Source: Siphonodentalium dalli
Lineage: Eukaryota > Mollusca > Scaphopoda > Gadilida > Siphonodentaliidae
Length of the DNA stretch: 64,000 nt
Direction: 5' to 3'
Assembly (NCBI GenBank): GCA_032622095.1
Contig: CP136064.1
Span: 179,588,011 to 179,652,010 of the forward strand
The translations under genes were made by a program, and so were the position numbers. Positions 22,464 to 33,384 of this stretch are shown one piece after another; position 1 is the stretch's first letter, and the number at the start of each line of letters is the position of its first letter. The notes below the pieces were generated by a model. It was not told the DNA's origin and ran no database searches. It was given only the letters and a program-made list of their open reading frames with translations.

Positions 22464-22920
22464 AAGTTCTATTTATATTTATGGGAGGCCAAGTTGGTAC
22501 CATACGCAGGCCTATCTATCAGGTCCAGCACATCCTTCAAATTAATCGGAATCGTACCGAATATATAACTTCTAAAATATACCCCATCGGGACATCAAAT
22601 GGTATCAAACGTTGAATGGTCACCAGAAATCTCGATATTAGTCATTTCAGACCATAATTAGCATAGCATTATATATTAACCCATCGAGAAATATGTCAAA
22701 ATGACACACTATATTACACCCACCCCTATATAACTGCGTCCTCCCTGAAACAGGCTGCATATAAAAAGTTTATCCATGTCTGCTTAATGAGAGTATACAG
22801 TTCTGTGAAAATCGGGCGAACAATTTGGTCTATAAATCCCGTAGTATGACACATTTAATATAGACCAAAACAATAAACACCTTTCAACCCAAAGATAGTT
22901 ACATTTTAATTGAAATGAAA

Positions 22921-25534
22921 GTGTCAATGACACTGTAGCTCAACTTGGAAAGGGAATAATTTAATATATTACAGTCAATGGAGCGATTAGGAATGTGGAA
23001 AGTTGAATGTCTAATACTAGTTTATAGACATGAAGAGAAAAGTAAAATCCAAGATGGCTGCTGGCGGCCATGTTTTCGGCCGAATGACCCCAAAATGAGT
23101 CGTTCCCATCTACATGTCATCGTTAACATCAATAACAAATTTTATGACGATCAGACTAAAGGTACGACCTGTAGCCCATGCTAAAGAATTTAGTCATACA
23201 AAGAGTAAAATCCAAGATGGCTGCTGGCGGCCATGTTTATTGGCCGATTGACCCCAAAATGACTCGTTCCAATCTACATGTCATTGTTAACATCCATGAC
23301 AAATTTTATGATGATCAGACTAAAGGTACGACCTGTAGCCCGTGCTAAAGAATTTAGTCATACAAAGAGTAAAATCCAAGATGGCTGCTGGTGGCCACGT
23401 TTTTTCGCCAAATGACCCCAAAATTACTCGTTCCCATCTACATATCAACATTAACATCCAGGACAAATTTCATGATGATCAGACGAATAGTACGACCTGT
23501 GGCCCGTGCTAATGGATTAAATTTTGAAATCCAAGATGGCCGCTGGCGGCCATGTTTTTTGTCCGAATGACCCCAAAATGACTCGTTCCCATTTACATTC
23601 CAATTTCAACAGCCATGAAAAATTTTATGATGATAAGACTAAAGGTACGACCTGTAGCCCGTGCTAAAGGATTTAGTCATACAAAGAGTAAAATCCAAGA
23701 TGGCTGCTGGCGGCCATCTTTCTTGGCCGAATGACCCCAAAATGACTCGTTCCCATATACATGTCATTATTAACATTCTTGACAAATTTTATGATGATCA
23801 GACTAAAGATACAACCTGTAGCCCGTGCTAAAGGATTTAGTCATACAAAGAGTAAAATCCAAGATGGCTGCTGGCGACCATGTTTTTTGGCCGATTGACC
23901 CCAAAATAACTTGTTCCCATCTATATGTCGTTGTTAACATCCATGACAAATTTTATGATGATCAGACTAAAGGTACGACCTGCAGCCCGTGATAAAGAAT
24001 TTAGTCATACAAAGAGTAAAATCTAAGATGGCTGCTGGTGGCCATGTTTTTTGGCCGAATGACCCCAAAATTACTCGTTCCCATCTACATGTAAATATTA
24101 TCATCCATGACAAATTTCATGATGATCAGACAATCAGTACGACCTGTGGCCCGTGCTAATGGATTAAATTTTGAAATCCAAGATGTCCGCTGGCGGCCAT
24201 GTTTTTTGTCCGAATGACCCCAAAATGACTCGTTCCCATCTACATTCCAATATCAACAGCCATGACAAATGTTATAATGATCAGACTAAAGGTACGACCT
24301 GTAGCCCGTGCTAAAGGATTTAGTCATACAAAGAGTAAAATCCAAGATGGCTGCTGACGGCCATGTTTTTTGGCCGAATGACCCCAAAATGACTCGTTCC
24401 CATCTAAATATGATTATTAACATTCTTGACAAATTTTATGATGATCAGACTAAAATTAGGACCTGTAGCCCGTGCTAAAGGATTTAGTCATGCAAAGAGT
24501 AAAATCCATGACGGCTGCTGGCGGCCATGTTTTTTGGCCGATTGACCCCAAACTGACTCGTTCCAATCTACATGTCATTGTTAACATCCATGACAAATTT
24601 GATGATGATCAGAGTAAAGGTACGACCTGTAGCCCGTGCTAAAGAATTTAGTCATACAAAGAGTAAAATCCAAGATGGCTGCTGGCGGCCGTGTTTTTGG
24701 GGCGAATGACCCCAAAATTACTCGTTCCCATCTACATGTCAATATTAACATCCATGACAAATTTCATGACGATCAGACGAACAGTGCGACCTGTGGCCCG
24801 TGCTAATGGATTGAATTTTGAAAACAAAGATGGCCACTGGCGGCCATGTTTTTTGTCCGAATGACCCCAAAATGACTCGTTCCCATCTACATTCCAATTT
24901 CAACAGCCATGATAAATTTCATGATTATCAGACTAAAAGTACGACCTGTAGCCCGTGCTAAAGGATTTAGTCATACAAAGAGTAAAATCCAAGATGGCTG
25001 GTGGCGGCCATGTTTTTTGCCCGAATAACCCAAAAATGACTCGTTCCCATCTACATGTCATTGTTAACATCCATGACAAATTTTATGACGATCTGACTAA
25101 AGGTACGACCTGTAGCCCGTGCTAAAGGATTTAGTCATGCAAAGAGTAAAATCGAAGATGGCTGCTGGCGGCCATGTTTTTTGGCCGAATGACCCCAAAA
25201 TTACTCGTTCCCATCTACATGTCAATATTAACATCCATGACAAATTTCATGACGATCAGACGAACAGTACGACCTGTAGCCCGTGCTAATGGATTGAATT
25301 TTGAAATCTAAGATGGCCGCTGGCGGCCATGTTTTTTTTCCGTATGACCCCAAAATGAATCATTCCGGTACAAATGTTGATGTCAACAGCTATGACAAAT
25401 TTCATAATGATCCGATCAAAGGTACGACCTGTAGCCTCTATTGTTGACGCGTTACGTACACACGCACACACGGACGACGGACGACAAAGCCATGGCAATA
25501 GCTCAAACTTTACAAAGTAAAGTTGAGCTAAAAA
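22921..25534 (+). mobile_element. Pearl-like element copy 2 with higher-order repeat
   Basis: It has the same ends as copy 1: GTGTCAATGACAC hairpin, TAGCTCAACTTGG, and a right end AAAGTTGAGCTA that mirrors TAGCTCAACTT. The core has 15 units of about 155-165 bp. Their order is A-A'-C-B three times then A-C-B. Equivalent units are exactly 647 bp apart (A' starts 23207, 23854, 24501; B starts 23526, 24173, 24820). A' units carry GGCCGATTGACCCC, C units AAAATTACTCG, and B units GAAATCCAAGATGGCCRCTGG. No gene is inside. Confidence 0.88.
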
Positions 25535-25739
25535 TGGTCCAAACATGAAAAGTTAATTTTTGCCGATATTTAAGTCAAGTTTTTGAGAGAAAAGTCCAAT
25601 ATTTTTGGTGATGTCAGTGGTGACAATAGTAACAATTAACCATGGTACATCAGACATGTTAGTATTCAATGTATAGAAGGCAGAATAGCCAATTTTGTAC
25701 ATCATCCACAACTTGTAATCGATTGCAGGACACGCTGGG

Positions 25740-26425
25740 GCAATATTTACCATTTTCCATATTTTGGCAGCCATTTTGAGGCAAAATAAGAATTTTGGTT
25801 CCAGTGAGTTGGAATATTCATAGGTATAATCATATGCATCAATTACATTACAACATTCTGTTCATTTCTTGTTAAAATATGACTATAATCCCAATTGTGA
25901 TTTTTTTGTGAAATTTTATACCGCGTTCTGTAAATTCAAATTTTTGAGGGAACGGAAGGGGCTAGGACCCCAAAAGTGCATATTTAATTGCCCCTATGAT
26001 CAGTTAATATACAAAATACAAAATAAAGTCGCATTACTCAACCAGTTCCAAACAGCATGAATCGATCTAGAAGATATTTGTAAAAAAAAATCATATTTTC
26101 AACTTCCGGCGGCCATTTTGGTGGCCATCTTGGATGGTGAGTTTCAATTTTGCCCCAAAAAAGAGACATTATGTCTTAGCTTCACGAAAATATATACATT
26201 TGTATACATTTTACAAGATTTTCACCGCTATTATTTGCATAAAACTGACTTAGGGTCTGGTCTGAAAAACGGCGGCCATGATGGACGCCATTTTGTCTGG
26301 AGTCTATACGGCCACTTTTGTTTTCTTGTTAACATTGCTTAAAAGTTTAAGGACATAATAAGGAACAAAATGAGTGGGGAGAAGTCCCAGGGGGTGCAAG
26401 GGTACCCATATTAGCTCCCGGACTA
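25740..26425. mobile_element. Right-arm fragment of an element A relative
   Basis: Successive blocks match the right arm of element A: CGGCGGCCATTTTGGTGGCC, GGCGGCCATGATGGACGCCA, TTTTGTCTGGAGTCTATACG, TTTTCTTGTTAACA and GTGGGGAGAAGTCCCAGGGG. It ends CTCCCGGACTA at 26425. The left arm is not found, so this copy is truncated. Confidence 0.65.
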
Positions 26426-26637
26426 GTAGTACTATGACGTCGCCGGAAAATTCTTTCATTTTCGGTCGTCGGGTAGGTCAATAAAAACACGTTTTTCACC
26501 AATTAAGCTACAAATTCACCACTGCTATCATGGATTTTCGTAATCTACATATATTTTACTACAAAATTAGACCGGATAGCACTTGTCCGTCAAAATGAGC
26601 AACATTTGTTATTTCTTGGGGTCGATCTCCTGGACTA

Positions 26638-26755
26638 TAACTCTTGAACAGAAAATGTGAACAATGTCAATGAAACCTCTTTTGAAAGCCCTCCTGATGC
26701 CAAACAGCATACCAAATTTCATCGAGATCCGATAAGGCAAAACAAAAAGAAGATA
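26638..26755 (+). repeat. 166-bp tandem repeat, remainder of unit 3
   Basis: TAACTCTTGAACAGAAAATG to ACCAAATTTCATCGAGATCC resumes the unit cut at 20325, then diverges. Confidence 0.75.
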
Positions 26756-26994
26756 GAATGTTTCCGCTAACGGTGTGAAAAAATTAGGGTAGTTGGTAGG
26801 GAATTTATTTTTTTATTTTTTATTCAGCTGCAGAAATATTGAACTACCTCGACTGAAGTGATATAAAATGCCAAATCATGTTGTGGGGAAAGTATTACTT
26901 GAACAACACAGTGGAAATATACATTAAGACTGAATAAAAGATCAAACTTGGTTTATGCTTAAGTGTGTGAATTGTTATTCACATACCGCATTTT

Positions 26995-27302
26995 AGGGGG
27001 GCCTCGGTGGCTCAATCGGTTAGGGGTACCACTCCAAGCTGTTTCGCCCTCCAGCGCTGGCGATAAGGGTTCAAATCCACATTTCCATCGTGGACTTTGT
27101 AACTCAAAATCGTTATCCGGTGGAGTTGCCAGTTACTCGCCGATGGCCGGTGGTTTGCCGCACATGGTTGACGAGTTTATCAGCCATTGAAATCACTGTT
27201 AGATTAGTCGCAAGTGTGCGGATTTCCTCCAGCACTAAAACTGGCAATGTCGTAATTTGGCCTTAGTTGCTAAAGCGACAATAAACCCCAATCAATCAAT
27301 CA
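26995..27302 (+). mobile_element. tRNA-derived SINE with 14-bp target duplication
   Basis: An RNA polymerase III box A (TGGCTCAATCGGTTAGG, 27008-27024) and box B (GGTTCAAATCC, 27068-27078) mark the tRNA-like head. A body with TGCGGATTTCCTCCAGCACT follows, and the tail is ATAAACCCCAATCAATCAAT. The whole is flanked by a perfect direct repeat ACATACCGCATTTT (26981-26994 and 27303-27316). It resembles mollusc tRNA SINEs with conserved central domains, but I do not name the domain. Confidence 0.92.
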
Positions 27303-27787
27303 ACATACCGCATTTTCATACTTTTGGTTATATTACTTGGTATGAAATTGCTGTCACGAACGTTTTATGAGAATTTTACCCATAATACCACCACTACACC
27401 GGTGCTTGTATTGTGATGACTACATCCCATTGTCTGGAGGTAGCATGCCTGGTTTTTGGAAACAGTAGCTATACCCCTACCATGTGTGGTGATAACCTCT
27501 ATATACATTGTATATATACCGATACACACCCGCCATGTATGTTGATACCTGTAGTTCCCAAACAAGGATTAAAGCAGGCCTAAGATCCATTCTCAGAAAA
27601 TCAAAATTGAAAAATCATGCCCATTAATCCATGAATCCACATCTGGAGTTTTAACTGTTGAAGTCCAGCTATCACTTTTTGTTCACTTTACACAGGGATA
27701 TGTTAGAAACCATGTGTTTTGCACACTAATGAGCATCATTATGTATGTGCATTTGTGGTCAAAATATCGATAAAAAGATTAGGGTCG

Positions 27788-28870
27788 CAGGGATGTGCTC
27801 ACGCCGGGCGGCGCCGGGCGGGGGCGCCCACCACTCAGAACGATCGCCCGGGAGTGACTACGTTTTCAAACCGGTGCGCCCGGCACATTTTTACGATCAC
27901 AACTGTACTCGCATTGTAAATTGTGCCGAGTTCTCTTGATGAAAACGACATCTTGCATGTCTGATAGCGACGAGATGTTGCCGTCTGTGGCATTTTAATG
28001 CCTCCTATAAAGCACGTGGGGAGCCTTGATTAATGAGGTGTCAAAAGGTCTGCGATGACCGGTGAATTTTATTACAAAGAGCCGACATAATCAAATACTT
28101 TCCGCGCGTGCTGACCTGAAGTCACGCGCTGGAGTTAAAAGTCCCGGGTTGAATTTGGAATGCTCAGTTTCAATGATCCTAAGCCAAAACGATGTCGTTA
28201 TTGAAATTTTTCACTCAAACTTCGAAAAGTAAAAAGCTCAAATCATGTCTCAGAAACCGCATGGTGGAGGAAACGTTAGACGCGGTCATGCGTATAGTAA
28301 TTGAAGGACCGCCCCCTTCCACGGCGCGGTTAAACTGTGAGCAGACGAAAAGAATAGGCGATTAAAAGTCCATTCCATGAAAGTGTGACGTAACAGAAGT
28401 TGTATAAACATTGTAAATATACGTCACTGTGTATAGAAAAAAGAAGGAAATCACGTGGGAAATATGACATGACGCGATTAGTACTCAGGCGATGATTGGC
28501 ACGTGTTCGTGTGACGCTGTTGTTAGTTCTCTCCCAGACAGCCTTTGATATAATGCCGCCGTTTCAGTTTACTGTACCGGATTAACTTGTTAAATAATTG
28601 GATTTATATAAAGAATATGCAGAGGATACTTATACCGGGTGAGTTACACTGACTTTCAAATTATGTTCGCCCAAATTTTAAATATGAAATGTCCCTATGT
28701 TATGATAATTTGTCAGAGACCTTGTGGTGTATTTTACACCTGAAATGCAAGGAAAACGTGTTTGCGGGCGCTAATAATCCAAATTTTCTTCCCATTGGGC
28801 GAACCATGGTCGCCCAATCGAACCGATGACCCTCCCGCCCGGGACTATTTTGGGGATTGGCACATCCCTG
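27788..28870. mobile_element. hAT-like element carrying promoter-like sequence
   Basis: The termini CAGGGATGTGC and GCACATCCCTG are inverted, and GGGTCG flanks both sides (27782-27787, 28871-28876). The TIR is typical of hAT elements, although six bases of duplication is short for that group. The interior is unusually GC-rich at both ends (GGGCGGCGCCGGGCGGGGGC near 27808). It contains TGACGTAA, TACGTCAC, CACGTG and an inverted CCAAT box (GATTGG) between 28385 and 28510. ATGCAGAGGATACTTATACC at 28618 is followed by the donor-like GGTGAGT. No transposase is recognised. Confidence 0.55.
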
Positions 28871-29413
28871 GGGTCGTCGGTTATTTTTAGGGTCGGTCGA
28901 TGTGCGGAAACATAGTATCTTTTTTTCTTTGGCATAACCATTAACTCATGGTTGAGTTATATGAGCAGACGGATGCTGAGACAAATATAGACGGATGGAA
29001 GGACGCATGTAATAGAGTATACCCCCCATCTTTTGGATGGGGGTATACCGGTAACTATTTTGTTTGGATGTTCAGCTAATAACTTCAATGATTAGTCTGA
29101 GGCCGCTTGTTGAACTTATTGGCTGAAAATTCCTCTAAATAAATTAATGGGAAATCAGCAAGTATTCAGCAGTCATCGCATCACAGAAAGGTTCTAATAA
29201 AACATATAAGGCAAAGGTAAGTCAAATACCCATTTCTTAACTTGTGTGCATGGTCTGAAACCCTGTGCATGCAAGCTTATTATTCACGTTCAATCTGTCG
29301 GGAAAATTAAATAATCGGTACGAAACCTGGTCTGTTCACACTGAACATCTTGCTTAAAGTTTCATAAAAACAGTCCATACATGTACATTTACTATTATAC
29401 TATTAATACGGAC

Positions 29414-29615
29414 CTCAACTTGGTGCCTGACATCGGAGGTGCGGATTTCTTCATCTCCAATCACAATGGGAATGTCTTCCACTTTACCAGCATACTTGTC
29501 AAGGGCTGCTTGTAGCTCCGACCGTTCAGAGCTTCCAGGCTCAAATGCACCTAATGGTTCATTAACTGCTTCAAATGTGTTGAGGTTGAAAGCTTTTGAA
29601 CTCAGCAGACGGACA
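29414..29615 (-). CDS. ALDH4A1: ALDH4A1 exon 2
   Basis: Two hundred two bases. One T completes the codon split with exon 1, then 67 codons run VRLLSSKAFNLNTFEAVNEP ... IPIVIGDEEIRTSDVRHQVE. The VNEPLxAFxxGSxER and IPxVxGDEExxTSDV blocks are diagnostic of ALDH4A1 N-termini. The acceptor is ATTGTTTCAG. The donor is GAG/GTCCGT, which has C at +3 and is weaker than the other donors, but it is the only GT that keeps phase with exon 3. Residues before FEAVNEP belong to the mitochondrial leader. Confidence 0.96.
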
Positions 29616-29825
29616 CTGAAACAATTTTTTATGCATTAGATTACATGTTTACACAAAGGATGATTCCACAGCCAGCCATACTTGGATGAGCAGAGGTTGC
29701 TACCTGTATGAGAAACACGACTGCTCAAATACAAACATAATTTATTTTACAGTCTGTAGTTCATGCTTGTTTTCAATTCAAAACATACCGGTACCTTGTT
29801 CTTGTCTTTAAGACATACTAGTATT

Positions 29826-30050
29826 ACGTACTTGTTCGGGTGCGTGAAACTGATAAGTTAGTATTCAGGCGCTATGCTGACTGGAGGAATGTAACATTCT
29901 ACTAACATCGCCGAAAATCTGAAGCAAATCGACAGTACCACTCAATAGAAAACATCGTTTGAACTGTGCTCAATTGTAAATATTTGCTACTCGATTCGGG
30001 ACGCATCTATCGGCGATAAACTAACGAAGCCCATTTTGCCATCGACAGTC
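29826..30050 (-). repeat. Inverted copy of the 9586-9810 repeat
   Basis: ACTTGTTCGGGTGCGTGAAA to CTACTCGATTCGGGACGCAT then CGTTAG-like sequence matches the intron 6 segment in reverse complement, with several mismatches and small gaps. Confidence 0.6.
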
Positions 30051-30335
30051 GCTTAATTTAATTAATATATCACAATGACACTCTGTGTTGTCAACTTGGT
30101 TATAATAGTTTTAAAAATAACTACTTTGAACAAGATTATTCTCCATTTCTATTTTATCACCCTACAGGAGCATTTCACATCACTTTAAATGTGAATAACA
30201 CGCAACAGGAAAGACACTGTTATAATCATGATTGGACAACAAAACATCATTTTAAAATAGTTAATTTAACACTGAAATTATGCACTGAAATCTAATTAGT
30301 GTGGGACTAAGGATACAACCCCAAGAGGAACCAGA

Positions 30336-31790
30336 GTGTCAATGACACTGTAGCTCAACTTGGAAAGGGAATAATTTCATGTGTTACAGTCAATGGAGCG
30401 ATTTAGGAATGCGGAAAGTTGAAATGTCTAAGCAATACTAGATTATCAACATGAAGAGATATCTATAAAGTAAAATCTTTAGGGTGTGCGAAAAGATTTA
30501 GTCATGCAAAGAGTAAAATCCAATATGGCTGCCAGCGGCCATGTTTTATGGCCTAATGACCCCCAAAATGACTCGTTACCATGTATATGTTAATGCTAAC
30601 AGCCATGACAAATTTCATGATGATCCGACCAAAGGTACGACCTGTAGCCCGTGCCAAAAGAATTAGTCGTGCAAAGAGTAAAATCCAAGATGGCTGCTGG
30701 CGGCCACGTTTTTGGCCAAATGACCCCAAAATGACTCGTTCCCATCTACATGTCAATATTAACATAAATGACAAATTTCATGATGATCAGACAAACAATA
30801 TGGCCTGTAGCCTGTGCTAATAGAATGAATTTTGAAATCCAAGATGGCCACTGGCAGCCATGTTTTTTTGCCGAAAATACTCCAAAATGACTCGTTCCCC
30901 ATCTTCATGTCATTGTTAACATCCATGACAAATTTCATGATGATCCGACCAAAGGTTGGACCTGTAACCCATGCCAAAGGATTTAGTCATGCAAAGAGTA
31001 AAATCCAAGATGGCTGCTGGCGGCCATGTTCTATTGACCGAATGACCCCAAAATGACTTGTTCCCATCTACATGTCAATATTAGCATCCATGACAAATTT
31101 CATGATGATCCAGCTGGATGATCAGACAAAAAGTATGGCCTGTAGCCCATGCTAATGGATTGAAATTTGATATTCAAGATGGCCACTGCAGTCATGTTTT
31201 TTTGCCGAATGACCCCAAAATGACTCATTCCCATCTACATGTCAATGTCAACAGCCATGACAAAGTTCATAATGATCCAACCAAAGGTACAACCTGTAGC
31301 CCGTGCTAATGGAAATTGTTGACAGAAGTCTCCACACACGCACACATGCAGACACACAGTCCTTCCCAGGAGACGGGAGCGATTGCTCTCGCACCCGAAC
31401 GCACTCGTAATTTTCAATATATGGGTGCTAAAATGCGCACTCGTCCCTCTTGTCAAAATGCTTATGGTGACTAATAGTTTATTCAATATTGAACTATTTT
31501 AAGGTTTATTTAAATCCATGTTAGTTCAATTGTGGGCATACGCATTTGTAACTGGATATAGGTCTATCCCAATATGACACTTTGTTTGAGAAAAACCCAA
31601 CTAACGACTATATTATTATGGGTGCAATTTTACACCTGTCTTCTGAATTGCGGGAGCAAATAAATGCTCTTGCTGTGTTTTCCTCGTTGGAAGGACTGCA
31701 CACACACACACAAACACACACATGCACACACAGACGGTGGATACCAAGCCATGGCAATAGCTCAAACTTTACAAGTAAAGTTGAGCTAAA
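30336..31790 (+). mobile_element. Pearl-like element copy 3, interrupted
   Basis: It has the same GTGTCAATGACAC hairpin end and TAGCTCAACTTGG. Five core units start near 30508, 30680, 30835, 31002 and 31170. The tail resumes after a nested insertion, ending GGCAATAGCTCAAACTTTAC and AAGTTGAGCTA. The CA-rich tail is split at 31356/31699. Confidence 0.82.
31357..31698. mobile_element. hAT-like MITE nested in pearl-like copy 3
   Basis: CAGTCCTTCC at the left and GGAAGGACTG at the right give a 10-bp perfect TIR, with further inverted similarity (CGGGAGCGATTGCTC against GAATTGCGGGAGCAA). Flanks CAGACACA and CACACACA match 7 of 8, as expected for an 8-bp duplication inside a CA repeat. It is 342 bp and non-coding. 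Confidence 0.7.
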
Positions 31791-32291
31791 AATTAAATTC
31801 GCCCACCCACTCCGATGTAGTCCATTACATACAAGGGGAAACAGTTTGGAGGTCATTAAAAATTATTTCGAGACCAGTTTTAAATAAAATGAAACAAGGG
31901 GTGCGCATCTAAGATGCTATGTCGAGTTTATTGGCAGTCGAAAAAAACTTCGGCCAATAACTTGGCAATAAGGCCCACACAAGGCCCAAAAAGTCGGACA
32001 AACCTGGTTTTCGAACTATAGAATTATATACCAAATATAAATTGAATGATTGGTTAATATCTCATAGAGTTATCATGCTAACGGTGAAAAAATTGCTAAA
32101 AAAATGTTTGAATCAGTTAATATTTGATAGAGTTATCGGGCTAACGGACAAATCTGGTTTTCAAACTTGTCCGAGATATTGTTGCAAGACACATATATCA
32201 AATATGGTTTGTATCAGTTAATATTTAATTGAGTTATCGCGCTAACAGTGAAAACATGCTAAAAATAGACAAACTAAGGTCCATAACCAGG

Positions 32292-33384
32292 GTTCACGCT
32301 GCCACTTGCCAAATTTGCCAATGGCAAAAATAATTAACATTTGGCAAAAAATATTTTCATTTGGCAAAGTCACTTTTTATTCCTAAAGAAAGTTTAATAA
32401 TATTTGTCAACTAATACCACTCATTCCAGGAAAATCTTTCATCACTGGTATTAGTGGTGATTTATAAGGTTAGGAAAAGTTAACCCCTCTATCAATATAC
32501 AATTAATCCGATATCATTAGTATCAGGTGGTGGTGTTTACGTAGCTAATCCTCTTTGTTTCGACGTGCCTTTCTGATGAAGAAACCCTTCCACAATTCCA
32601 TTGTTATGTTGTTGGTTTATTATTCTATAATTATTCTATAATAAACCCAAGTATAGAGGCGAGAATTATCAGTAATTAACTGCTTTACTATCGATATCAA
32701 TGGCCGCTCAAGCAGCAATTGTCGAAATAGCAATAGTCAAAATAAAGGCACAATGTTATAGAAATGATAGAATTTGGCAACTTCTAACAACATTTGGCAA
32801 AAATTATTTTCATTTGGCAAAAACAAAGAGACTCATATACAGGGATGGATCCAGGGATTTTTTGGGGACACCTGTTTTGGGACCATAATATGCCGAAGGC
32901 ATATCCCAAGGGCCGTAGGCCCGAGATGGGGGTAGGTACGGGAGGGGGTCGCCCCCTCCCTTAGGTGCAACATTAAAGATCACACATAAGAAAATGCACT
33001 GGCTTACAAGGTCAAGATAAAGGCCAATGTATTATCTTATATATGCGATTCTCCTTTGATGGGAGACTCTCATTTATATAAGAGAATGCATTGGCACAGG
33101 ATTTTTGCAAAATTTCAAGAAGCCCCAGTCATTAAAGCCATTTTAAAGGGTTAAAATATTTCTCACTGGACACTTGATTAAGCAAATAAAGGCTCTATAT
33201 CAACTGTATATTGATGATTTGCATTGCATGTTGTTGAATTATAATAGAAGATTTCCTTCAAAATTTAGAAAATTCAGCTTTAATAAAACTATCCACTTGC
33301 AATTTGGGGACATTTGGGCCACCAGAGTTTGGGCACCCAAACCTGTAACAGGTATCAAAAGAGCCCTGGATCCTTCCCTGCTCA
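32292..33384. mobile_element. Insertion inside the 161-bp array, boundaries approximate
   Basis: The left edge CAGGGTTCACGCTGCC and right edge GGATCCTTCCCTG give a weak CAGGG/CCCTG inverted end. It contains reiterated ATTTGGCAAA words, a copy of the 15085 repeat (32460-32700), small hairpins TATGCCGAAGGCATA and GGGCCGTAGGCCC (32890-32921), and a TTAA-MITE half ending at 33154. It may be a composite of several insertions. Confidence 0.45.
32985..33154. mobile_element. TTAA-type MITE, truncated copy 4
   Basis: The family blocks AAAATGCACTGGCTTACAAG, TCTTATATATGCGA and AGAGAATGCATTGGCACAGG are present, and the right end is AAAGGGTTAA at 33154. The left TIR is missing. Confidence 0.65.

Larger units (their letters stand above)
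20326..26637. mobile_element. Element E: 6.3-kb TIR element with nested repeats
   Basis: The ends are TAGTCCAGGAGATC at 20326 and GATCTCCTGGACTA ending at 26637, with a target triplet TAA at 20323-20325 and 26638-26640. The unit 2 repeat shows the same locus uninterrupted (GTGTTAACTCTTGAACAG). Inverted similarity extends about 150 bp inward (TTGCTCATATTGACGGACAA against its complement near 26580). Termini and 3-bp duplication match element A, so A and E belong to one superfamily. Contents: 165-bp AT-rich subrepeats (20515-20770), a broken CxxC frame (22134-22463), pearl-like copy 2 (22921-25534) and a right-arm fragment related to element A ending at 26425. The remainder, including 20771-22133 and 22464-22920, is unassigned. 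Confidence 0.85.
15801..29413 (-). other. ALDH4A1 intron 2 (13.6 kb)
   Basis: This intron holds a layered series of mobile elements, annotated separately. Stretches without assignment are 17400-17900, 18127-18330, 26760-26980, 27317-27787 and 28871-29413. The last of these includes a hairpin GTATACCCCCCATC / GATGGGGGTATAC at 29018-29047. Confidence 0.85.

Noticed and set aside
22934-25400. Regularly spaced repeats as a possible CRISPR array
   Set aside because: Units are about 160 bp, contiguous and all related, with no unique spacers, in a eukaryotic intron.
26995-27080. Possible tRNA gene
   Set aside because: Box A and box B are present, but the sequence continues into a SINE body and tail with target duplications, and no proper tRNA cloverleaf was seen.
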